Source: Bacteroidales bacterium UBA5833 (GTDB lineage Bacteria > Bacteroidota > Bacteroidia > Bacteroidales > Lentimicrobiaceae). From it: a DNA stretch of 64,000 nucleotides. The DNA lies in NCBI GenBank assembly GCA_002433025.1, contig DJGZ01000017.1, positions 19,907-83,906 of the forward strand. The letters run 5' to 3'. Shown in pieces: positions 9,342 to 16,007 of this stretch. A model generated the notes under the pieces. The model saw nothing but the letters and a program-made list of their open reading frames with translations, was not told where the DNA came from and ran no database searches. Position numbers and translations under genes: made by a program. Each line of letters starts with the position of its first letter. Position 1 is the first letter of the stretch.

Positions 9342-9359
9342 TTTGCAGCAAGCTGCAAA
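9342..9359. promoter_or_regulatory. Palindrome TTTGCAGC-AA-GCTGCAAA upstream of the PLP enzyme gene
   Basis: A perfect inverted repeat with 8-base arms (9342-9349 and 9352-9359) and a 2-base spacer, 11 bases before the ATG at 9371. One further half-site (GCTGCAAT) follows from 9362. The position and symmetry suit an operator bound by a dimeric repressor; the regulator is unknown. Confidence 0.4.
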
Positions 9360-9370
9360 CTGCTGCAATT

Positions 9371-10831
9371 ATGGAGAAATATTTTGATACATTCCGTTTG
9401 AATACCATCGGCCATGATGCTGTGTATGATACTCCTTACGGAAGGCAAAGGCTGATTTATGCTGACTGGATCGCCAGCGGAAGGTTATACAGGCCGATTG
9501 AAGACAGGCTTTCAAACGAAATAGGCCCTTTTATCGGCAATACCCATACTGAGACCAGTGAGACCGGCACCTCCATGACCAGGGCGTATCATGAAGCGCA
9601 TAAGCGGATAAAAAAACACGTGAATGCAGGGCCGGAGGACGTTATTATCACCGCCGGTTTTGGTATGACCGGGGTAATTGTGAAGTTTCAGCGGATGATG
9701 GGATTGAAGATGTGTGGCCAGCTCACCGACAGCAAATGCTTCAAGGAAAAAGAGCGCCCGGTCGTGTTTGTGACACATATGGAACACCACAGCAATCACA
9801 CTTCATGGTTCGAGACTATGAGCGACGTGGTTGTACTTACTCCTGACAAGGATTTGCTGGTTGACCCTGAAGAACTGCGCCGACAGTTGGAAAATTACAA
9901 AGACCGGCCGCTGAAGATAGGAGCGTTTACGGCCTGTTCAAATGTTACTGGCGTGGGGACGCCATATCACCAGCTGGCAAGGATTATGCATGAGAACGGC
10001 GGTTTTTGTTTTATTGATTTTGCCGCATCTGCGCCATATGCCGATATCAATATGCATCCCGGAGACCCGCTTGAAAAGCTGGATGCAGTCCTTTTTTCTC
10101 CCCATAAGTTTCTGGGCGGCCCGGGTTCTTCTGGTGTGTTGATTTTTGACCGGTCAATGTACAAAAGCAGAACACCTGACCAGCCCGGCGGCGGGACCGT
10201 TGACTGGACAAATCCATGGGGCGAATACAAATATGTTGATGATATCGAACTGCGCGAAGACGGCGGCACTCCCGGCTTCATGCAGGCTATCCGCACAGCG
10301 CTCTGCATTGAGCTCAAGGAGCGCATGGGCACTATAAATATTGCCAAGCGGGAGGAGGAATTGCTGGATCATGCTTTTAAAGGGATGGATAAAATTCCCG
10401 GATTGCATATTCTTGCCAATAATCAGCGTAAACGCCTTGGCGTCATCTCATTTTACTTCGAGAACATTCATTACAACCTGGTTGTGAAACTCCTTTCTGA
10501 TAAATACGGGGTACAGGTACGTGGCGGATGTGCCTGTGCAGGGACTTACGGGCATTACCTTCTGGATGTAAGCTATGAGCATTCAAAAAGAATCACTGAG
10601 CTGATCAATCATGGCGATCTCTCTCAAAAGCCCGGTTGGGTCAGGCTCTCCCTGCATCCAACGATGAAAAACAGTGAACTGGATCATATCCTGAGCGCGC
10701 TGAAAGAAATCAGTATTCATCACCAGACCTGGATGAAGGATTACATGTATAACAAGCACACGAACGAATTCAGGCATATCCGTGACAATTGCCACATTAC
10801 CAATAGGGTGAACGAATGGTTCAAGTTATAA
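9371..10831 (+). CDS. Aminotransferase class V-fold PLP enzyme (cysteine desulfurase-like)
   Basis: A fold-type I PLP enzyme of 486 residues related to the SufS/CsdA cysteine desulfurases. Visible features: HMEHHSN (136-142), the PLP-binding Asp216 in FIDFAAS, the Schiff-base lysine K246 in SPHKFLGG, and a C-terminal RGGCACAGTYGH (384-395) whose Cys387 or Cys389 sits where the catalytic loop cysteine of desulfurases is found. It is longer than SufS (about 406 residues), with an extended N-terminus and a distinct tail after residue 440. No suf or isc genes are nearby, so it may be a sulfur-transfer enzyme for another pathway or act on another substrate. A palindrome just upstream suggests its own regulation. 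Confidence 0.75.
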   Translation: MEKYFDTFRLNTIGHDAVYDTPYGRQRLIYADWIASGRLYRPIEDRLSNEIGPFIGNTHTETSETGTSMTRAYHEAHKRIKKHVNAGPEDVIITAGFGMTGVIVKFQRMMGLKMCGQLTDSKCFKEKERPVVFVTHMEHHSNHTSWFETMSDVVVLTPDKDLLVDPEELRRQLENYKDRPLKIGAFTACSNVTGVGTPYHQLARIMHENGGFCFIDFAASAPYADINMHPGDPLEKLDAVLFSPHKFLGGPGSSGVLIFDRSMYKSRTPDQPGGGTVDWTNPWGEYKYVDDIELREDGGTPGFMQAIRTALCIELKERMGTINIAKREEELLDHAFKGMDKIPGLHILANNQRKRLGVISFYFENIHYNLVVKLLSDKYGVQVRGGCACAGTYGHYLLDVSYEHSKRITELINHGDLSQKPGWVRLSLHPTMKNSELDHILSALKEISIHHQTWMKDYMYNKHTNEFRHIRDNCHITNRVNEWFKL

Positions 10832-10878
10832 CAGGCGTTCGGGAGAAGAAAATCTGATATTTCAAATCTCCACGACTG

Positions 10879-12234
10879 TTAATTGGCTTTGCGGAGGGTG
10901 ATAAGGGTGATTTCCGGAAGAATGCCCACCCTGCCGGGGTAAGCGATGTGGCCTAATCCACGGTTCACATAAAGATAATTATCCCTTCCATCACGGTTGC
11001 CCTGTATGGTCAGGCCGGCCCAGTGTTTATACATATATCGGGCCGGACTCCACTTCATACCGAATGCTTCTATGCCCATCTGCATACCATGGGTATGCCC
11101 CGAGAGGGTAAGATCAAACCGGGGGTAGTTTTCCAGAACCTCAGCATCCCAATGGGTAGGATCATGAGAAAGCAGGATATTAAAATCACCATACTCCACC
11201 CCCTCCATTGTTTTTGCCAGATCGCCATAGCGCTTAAACCTGGGTGTCGCGCTCCAGTTTTCAACACCCGCAATCAACAAACGGGCACTGTCAATACTGA
11301 TTACTTCTGTGGTATTTTGCAAAAGTTTCCATCCTATTGATTTATAAAAATCAATAAGTACATTCAGGTTCTCTTCCTTCTCCTGAGGAGTTTTCCAGGA
11401 TGTATAATCCCCGTAATCATGGTTGCCCAGGATGGCGTATACACCAAGCGGAGCTTTGACTTGTGCAAGAAAGGATTCGAAACCTTTCACCTCAGCGGAT
11501 GAATAATTGACCATATCTCCGGTAAACACAACAATATCCGGATTTAACGCATTGACTTTGTCGATGGCCCGCTGCAACGGTGCAGCCGACATCCAGCTAC
11601 CCAGGTGCAGATCGGAAAGCTGAACAATTTTCAGCCCTTCCAGGGCATCCGGCAATTCCTCTATCTTAAGAGTAACAGTGTGAACCTTAAATTTATACAC
11701 CCATATGGTGCTCCCAATCAATAACCCGGCAAAAGCCAGACCTCCGATAAATAATCCCATTCGTCTGAAAAAAAGAAATAATTTGCCTGAAGTTTCAGAT
11801 TTCTTCCTGAAGAAAAAATCTTTAACAAAGGCTTTGATTTGTAAAAAAAAGACCGGTAACAACGGTATCAGCATGATGACTTTGGCAATATAGGCCATCA
11901 ATGCAATACCCGGCAGATAGATCCGCCAGAATTTACCCATTGACTGCAGCGGAAAAACTGCTGTACCCAGAAGAAAAAGCAATAAAACAGCCAGAGGGAA
12001 CCACCATAAAACACTAAAGAACCGCTTTATATGACTCCCGAACTTGTTCAGCAGACTGCCGATATTTTTTAAAATCAGCCAATCGAATATGAAGAGTAGT
12101 ACCAGAAAAGGCATGCGCCCGGCATATTTGGGCATTGAATACTGCATCAAAAGGTACAGGGCTGTGATCAAAATAAATCCTGCAATAGCCGGGATCAACC
12201 ACTTAAAAAACCTGTGCTGAAAAATGCCCTTCAA
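10879..12234 (-). CDS. Membrane-anchored metallophosphoesterase (YkuE-like)
   Basis: A calcineurin-like phosphoesterase of 451 residues. Five or so hydrophobic segments fill residues 12-180 and anchor the enzyme. The catalytic domain follows with the dimetal motifs DLH (208-210), GD (239-240), GNHD (270-273), a His in LSHDPTHWD (about 357) and GHTHG (379-383). The family splits phosphomonoesters or phosphodiesters, in some members lipid-linked ones; the substrate here is unknown. The start given is a TTG; the first in-frame ATG (residue 30) would lose the first membrane segment, so the TTG is preferred but uncertain. The gene lies downstream of the fused hydro-lyase gene on the same strand, separated by a hairpin terminator. 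Confidence 0.8.
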   Translation of the reverse strand: MKGIFQHRFFKWLIPAIAGFILITALYLLMQYSMPKYAGRMPFLVLLFIFDWLILKNIGSLLNKFGSHIKRFFSVLWWFPLAVLLLFLLGTAVFPLQSMGKFWRIYLPGIALMAYIAKVIMLIPLLPVFFLQIKAFVKDFFFRKKSETSGKLFLFFRRMGLFIGGLAFAGLLIGSTIWVYKFKVHTVTLKIEELPDALEGLKIVQLSDLHLGSWMSAAPLQRAIDKVNALNPDIVVFTGDMVNYSSAEVKGFESFLAQVKAPLGVYAILGNHDYGDYTSWKTPQEKEENLNVLIDFYKSIGWKLLQNTTEVISIDSARLLIAGVENWSATPRFKRYGDLAKTMEGVEYGDFNILLSHDPTHWDAEVLENYPRFDLTLSGHTHGMQMGIEAFGMKWSPARYMYKHWAGLTIQGNRDGRDNYLYVNRGLGHIAYPGRVGILPEITLITLRKAN

Positions 12235-12262
12235 AATCTGTATGAATGCGGATGCTGTAATG

Positions 12263-12295
12263 AAAAACCGGCCGGTGAATGTATCTCCGGCCGGT
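12263..12295 (-). terminator. Terminator after the fused hydro-lyase gene
   Basis: Minus strand: a 9-bp GC-rich stem (12287-12295 with 12267-12275), 11-base loop, then five T (12263-12267 read in complement). It starts about 20 bases beyond the stop codon at 12317. The same stem core (CCGGCCGG) is close to the one in the terminator at 291. Confidence 0.75.
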
Positions 12296-12316
12296 GCAAA
12301 AATACGAATTATTTAT

Positions 12317-14095
12317 TTACGACATTGATTTAACATAATTTACCAAGCCTTTGGCATCGAAAATCCCCATTAGTTTTGCAGGCAGCGGAGAAAATCTGAA
12401 TTCTTTTCCTGCAATGGTAACGAAGCCGCCGGCAAAATCAATTTCAACCTTATCACCCTGCTTATAAGCATCCACTGCTTCAGGAAGTAAAATGATCGGC
12501 AATCCCTGGTTAACAGATGAGCGGTAGAAAATCCGGTTTACTGATTTGCAGATAACGGCTTTAACACCGGCATAAGCAAGTCCTACACATGGGTGCTCCC
12601 GTGAGCTGCCGCAACCGAAATTAGCGCCTGCCATAAGGATATCTCCTTCTTTCACCCTTTCGGAGAAACTGTCGTCAAATCCCTTGAAGAGATATGGCAT
12701 AATTTTCTCAGCCTCCGAACTGTTGATCTCATAGGTAAATTTTCCTGCAAACATCTGGTCGGTATTCAGGTTGTCCACATCGGCATAGTTCCAGGTTCCG
12801 CTGGCATAGCGATCCTCATCCTTTGCAATATCAACCGTTTTGCTTTGCTCTATTGTAAAAGGAAATTTGTCAGAAAAATGGTCGCCGCGCGGATCTGCAA
12901 TCTCGCCTTTCAGCGCCGAATATGCCACTACCGCAGGAGAAGCAAGGTATATGGATGATTCCTTGTTGCCCATCCGTCCCTTGAAATTACGGTTTGCCGT
13001 AGAAATTACGTTGTAACCATCTGCAGGGATCCCCTGACCTGTTCCCAGGCAGGGTCCGCAACTGGGGGCAAGCACATTGGCGCCTGCTTCCATAAACAAA
13101 CGGATCAGTCCTTCTTCCATGGCCTGCAGATAAATTTCCTGAGATGCCGGGATGATCAGTAACTGGAATCCATCCGGAAGTTTTTTCCCTTTCAGTATAC
13201 AGGCTGCTTCGCGCAGGTCCTCAATACGTCCATTGGTACAGGTTCCAATCAGCGCCTGGTTCAGTTTAACCCCCTTAACTTCGGCCAGTGCTTTCACATT
13301 GTCAACATGATGAGGAGCTGCAACCACCGGGAACAGGTCATTCAGATTAATTTCGATCTCCCTGGCATAGCAGGCATCCGGGTCAGCCCATTCGCCTTCC
13401 GCTTTATAACCAAGCCATTCAGAAAGTACTTCATCGGCCGGGAAAACAGCGTTTTTGGCTCCCATTTCCGAAGCCAGGTTGGCAATGGTCATACGGTCAG
13501 AAATATTCAGTGTCTTAACGCCTTCGCCATGGTATTCAATTGACATATAATCGGCTCCGCTGGAACCAATCATTCCGATGATCCACAATGAAAGGTCTTT
13601 TGCATAAACGCCCTTTGGAAGTTTCCCGTTAAGCGTGATTTTGATGCTTTCCGGCACGCGGAACCAGGTCTCACCCTGCTTCCACAGACCGGCAGTCTCG
13701 GTGCGGTCAATGCCTGCAGCGAAAGCGTTAAAAGCACCTGCAGTGCATGTATGACTGTCGCTTCCAACCACAATCATCTTTGGCCTGGCATATTTCGAAA
13801 CAATCTGGTGGCAGATTCCTTTACCTACATCGTGAAATTTTTCAATCCCCTGTTGCCTGACAATATCCCTGATCTTCTGGTAGTCGTTGGCAAGTTTGGC
13901 ATTGGTCGGCGGAGCATTGTGATCAAGTACGATCAGTAGCTGACCGGGATCGGACACTTTCACCCCTCCCATCTTTGCAAATGTTCCTGCAATACTGGAT
14001 GTATTGTCGTGGGTAAGAATAATATCCGGTTTACGGAATACAATGGCGCCGGCTTCGGCTCCCATGATTTTTTCTGCAAAAGTTTTACCTTTCAT
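12317..14095 (-). CDS. Aconitase-superfamily hydro-lyase, fused LeuC-LeuD type
   Basis: A single chain of 592 residues that joins the two subunits of 3-isopropylmalate dehydratase or homoaconitase. The N-terminal LeuC-like part (about 1-420) has GSDSHTCTAGA (111-121) and the [4Fe-4S] cysteines C286 (GTCTNGR), C346 and C349 (SCGPCLG). The C-terminal LeuD-like swivel domain (about 435-592) has NTDQMFAGKF and the active-site loop GANFGCGSSREH (490-501). It may interconvert aconitate/citrate, isopropylmalate or homocitrate-type substrates; no leuA, leuB or lysine-pathway gene is near to decide. A second family member, a classical aconitase, lies at 31620-33887, so this one probably has another substrate or serves as an alternative aconitase. 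Confidence 0.8.
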   Translation of the reverse strand: MKGKTFAEKIMGAEAGAIVFRKPDIILTHDNTSSIAGTFAKMGGVKVSDPGQLLIVLDHNAPPTNAKLANDYQKIRDIVRQQGIEKFHDVGKGICHQIVSKYARPKMIVVGSDSHTCTAGAFNAFAAGIDRTETAGLWKQGETWFRVPESIKITLNGKLPKGVYAKDLSLWIIGMIGSSGADYMSIEYHGEGVKTLNISDRMTIANLASEMGAKNAVFPADEVLSEWLGYKAEGEWADPDACYAREIEINLNDLFPVVAAPHHVDNVKALAEVKGVKLNQALIGTCTNGRIEDLREAACILKGKKLPDGFQLLIIPASQEIYLQAMEEGLIRLFMEAGANVLAPSCGPCLGTGQGIPADGYNVISTANRNFKGRMGNKESSIYLASPAVVAYSALKGEIADPRGDHFSDKFPFTIEQSKTVDIAKDEDRYASGTWNYADVDNLNTDQMFAGKFTYEINSSEAEKIMPYLFKGFDDSFSERVKEGDILMAGANFGCGSSREHPCVGLAYAGVKAVICKSVNRIFYRSSVNQGLPIILLPEAVDAYKQGDKVEIDFAGGFVTIAGKEFRFSPLPAKLMGIFDAKGLVNYVKSMS

Positions 14096-14216
14096 GGTGT
14101 TGCTTTTGATTTGTTTATGGATAATAGGAATTTCTGCCTGATTAATGCAACGAATTTACAGGTTTTCCGGCACCTTCTCCCTTCAGGCCAAAAATATTTT
14201 GCCGTAAGAGAAATCA

Positions 14217-14243
14217 TTAAAAAACCACCGCTGAAGGTGGTTT
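14217..14243 (-). terminator. Terminator after the DUF6340 lipoprotein gene
   Basis: Minus strand: an 8-bp stem (14236-14243 with 14222-14229), 6-base loop, then a T-rich tail (run of A at 14219-14224 on the plus strand). It lies 30 bases beyond the stop at 14273. Confidence 0.8.
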
Positions 14244-14272
14244 ATCATTCATGCAAGCTGCTGATACTTCAA

Positions 14273-15310
14273 TTACATATCTCTCATCTGTTCATCAAGC
14301 CGACGCTGCTGAGCCATACGCTGTTCAAGAAGCAGAATATAATGCCTGGCCTTTTTCAATCCGTGTTGTTTCCATGCCCGGTTAGCCCATTCCAGCGCCA
14401 AAGGCAGGTTTCCCTCAACTTCACTGGCAAGTGCCATATTATAGCATGCCCGTCCGGCCACCTTCTCATCTGAATTCACAGCATATCTTTGCCAGATCGG
14501 GATGGCATCGTTCCACCTGTCCCTTTTTACATATCTGGCGGCCATTTTAAAGTCATCATTTGCTTTTCGGAAGTAGGAACGATGCTCGGCTACCCAGGTC
14601 GGTGAAATCCTTCTGGCGTATTCATTACCCGAAAAGAAACCTGACTCATTGATCGCCCTTCTTTTGGAAGGCAGTTTAGCCAACACCTGTTCAGGGGTAT
14701 CCCCCTGTTCACTCCATCGCTTTTCATCATTGAAAGCATTGCGGTCAACAATCTGATGATCATCGGGTTTATAAATAGTCCAGCCTGATCTTACATTCAT
14801 TCTCAGGTCGGCATAGTACTCCTTAACTATTACTTTTTTCTTATCCACGACCCTTTCCACGTCCGCTGACCTTTTGCGAATGTCGGTATCAGAGTCAAAT
14901 GATTCCAGGGCTATCAGTGCATCCAGCCGGAATCTTTCACAGAGTTCATCCACCTGATTCCAGTCGAGGTAAGGGGGCCACTCACGGGTGCCGGTTCCGG
15001 GGAGGTCAACCCCTTCAATGACAACCGCAGTGAATCGCGGTCCATTGTTCAGCCCCGAAGCCAATCCTTTCAGCGTTTCCTGGGAGCCTTCCCGGTCGGC
15101 ACCGATTGACTCTCCGGTTACAAATCCCTCAAGGACATTCTTAAATCCTTGTCCCTTACCGGGCAACGACCGGTTTATAATTCCGACCTGCCTGATATCA
15201 GACGGAAGGTTAATATCTGCCGGTTTCAGAATCTGCATCTGATGCGACGCTGTCCGGCATGAAGCGGAAATTATTGCCAATAAAAGGATAGCGGGATAGA
15301 TTTTCCTCAT
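14273..15310 (-). CDS. DUF6340-family lipoprotein
   Basis: A protein of 345 residues with a lipoprotein-like signal (MRKIYPAILLLAIISASC, Cys18 as candidate lipidation site, though the residue at -3 is Ser rather than Leu). The body matches my memory of the DUF6340 family of Bacteroidota: an early VGIINRSLPGKGQ segment, a middle DALIALESFDSD segment, and a C-terminal helical part (about 260-345) that looks like TPR units (AARYVKRDRWNDAIPIWQRYA, CYNMALASEVEGNLPLALEWANRA). It is probably tethered to the outer membrane facing the periplasm. The function of the family is unknown. It is a single gene with its own terminator and a TAnnTTTG element upstream. Confidence 0.75.
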   Translation of the reverse strand: MRKIYPAILLLAIISASCRTASHQMQILKPADINLPSDIRQVGIINRSLPGKGQGFKNVLEGFVTGESIGADREGSQETLKGLASGLNNGPRFTAVVIEGVDLPGTGTREWPPYLDWNQVDELCERFRLDALIALESFDSDTDIRKRSADVERVVDKKKVIVKEYYADLRMNVRSGWTIYKPDDHQIVDRNAFNDEKRWSEQGDTPEQVLAKLPSKRRAINESGFFSGNEYARRISPTWVAEHRSYFRKANDDFKMAARYVKRDRWNDAIPIWQRYAVNSDEKVAGRACYNMALASEVEGNLPLALEWANRAWKQHGLKKARHYILLLEQRMAQQRRLDEQMRDM

Positions 15311-15369
15311 AATTTTTATAATTTAAGATTTATATATTGAATTAAAATATCTCTTACCAACTACTATAC

Positions 15370-15377
15370 CAAATTTA
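15370..15377 (-). promoter_or_regulatory. -7 element TAAATTTG before the DUF6340 gene
   Basis: Minus-strand exact match to TAnnTTTG, about 60 bases before the start codon. No clear -33 TTTG at the usual spacing. Confidence 0.4.
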
Positions 15378-15452
15378 CGTCAACTTTGTAAAAAGTGCAC
15401 AGGCATTTGAAAATAAATTCAAAGAGAAATTTATGCTGAATAAAAAATATTC

Positions 15453-15483
15453 TTTGTGAATAAGAAATCCTTTTGTACTTTTG
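15453..15483 (+). promoter_or_regulatory. Promoter TTTG-N19-TACTTTTG for the tRNA genes
   Basis: A complete Bacteroidota promoter: -33 TTTG at 15453-15456, 19 bases, then -7 TACTTTTG at 15476-15483, ending 10 bases before the mature tRNA-Ser. This is the best promoter match in the window. Confidence 0.8.
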
Positions 15484-15493
15484 CACTCCGTTT

Positions 15494-15580
15494 GGTGAGG
15501 TGGGTGAGTGGCTTAAACCAACAGTTTGCTAAACTGTCGTACTGGAAACGGTACCGGGGGTTCGAATCCCCCCTTCACCG
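15494..15580 (+). tRNA. tRNA-Ser (anticodon GCT)
   Basis: An 87-base class II tRNA. The acceptor arm GGTGAGG (15494-15500) pairs with CTTCACC (15573-15579, one G-U pair). The anticodon stem ACAGT/ACTGT encloses loop TTGCTAA, giving anticodon GCT, which reads AGC and AGT. A long variable arm follows and the T loop reads TTCGAAT. The CCA end is not encoded. Confidence 0.95.
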
Positions 15581-15584
15581 CAAA

Positions 15585-15609
15585 GAGGATGAAAGTCCTC
15601 ATTTTTTTT
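15585..15609 (+). terminator. Hairpin and T-run between the two tRNAs
   Basis: A 5-bp stem GAGGA/TCCTC (15585-15589 with 15596-15600) with a 6-base loop and eight T. It may end or attenuate transcripts after tRNA-Ser; the short stem suggests partial readthrough into tRNA-Pro. Confidence 0.55.
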
Positions 15610-15617
15610 GAATTCAG

Positions 15618-15692
15618 CGGGGTGTAGCGCAGTCCGGTTAGCGCACCTGGTTTGGGACCAGGGGGTCGATGGTTCGAATCCATTCACCCCGA
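15618..15692 (+). tRNA. tRNA-Pro (anticodon TGG)
   Basis: A 75-base tRNA. The acceptor arm CGGGGTG (15618-15624) pairs with CACCCCG (15685-15691), and A15692 is the discriminator. The anticodon stem CCTGG/CCAGG encloses loop TTTGGGA, anticodon TGG. The T loop reads TTCGAATC. The CCA end is not encoded. Confidence 0.95.
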
Positions 15693-15699
15693 CACAAGG

Positions 15700-15733
15700 A
15701 AGAAGTTGTCAGTAAAAGACAGCTTCTTTTTTT
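15700..15733 (+). terminator. Terminator after tRNA-Pro
   Basis: An 11-bp stem with one G-U pair (15700-15710 with 15718-15728), 7-base loop, and a T-run to 15733. It starts 8 bases after the tRNA. Confidence 0.85.
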
Positions 15734-15743
15734 ATGATATATG

Positions 15744-15791
15744 GCACCTGGGTTGGCCACGCCACGGCGGGGGATGGCTCGAATACATTCA
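15744..15791 (+). pseudogene. Degraded partial copy of the tRNA-Pro 3' half
   Basis: The stretch keeps, in order, the tRNA-Pro blocks CACCTGG, TTGG, GGGG, ATGG, TCGAAT and CATTCA, with about four inserted bases and several changes. No matching acceptor or anticodon stem can form, so it is not a working tRNA. It probably arose by duplication or as a scar of integration at the tRNA gene 52 bases upstream. Confidence 0.55.
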
Positions 15792-15883
15792 ATATCCAAT
15801 CGGATTGAATGAAACCGGGGATATCCTTCCTCAGGAATGCTGCAGTTTATAAGTACCCGGAAAAAGTGAACCAGCGCAGTACG

Positions 15884-15919
15884 AAAAGAAACCGCCTCCC
15901 ATGGGACCAGGAGACGGTT
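15884..15919 (-). terminator. Terminator of the His-rich protein / TonB receptor unit
   Basis: Minus strand: a 10-bp stem with one G-U pair (15910-15919 with 15890-15899), 10-base loop, then TTCTTTT (complement of 15884-15890). It lies about 90 bases after the receptor stop. Confidence 0.75.
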
Positions 15920-16007
15920 GTCGGAAAATTAACACACAATAATCTTTATTAACAGAAGCAAATCACAGCCGGCAAGATGCAGCGATTGCTTCTGCCTGCC
16001 CAGAAAA

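Larger units (their letters stand above)
15734..16007. other. Gap after the tRNA cluster
   Basis: 274 bases without a gene. It holds the tRNA-Pro remnant (15744-15791) and the minus-strand terminator of the TonB receptor gene (15884-15919). No integrase or other mobile gene is visible. Confidence 0.6.
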
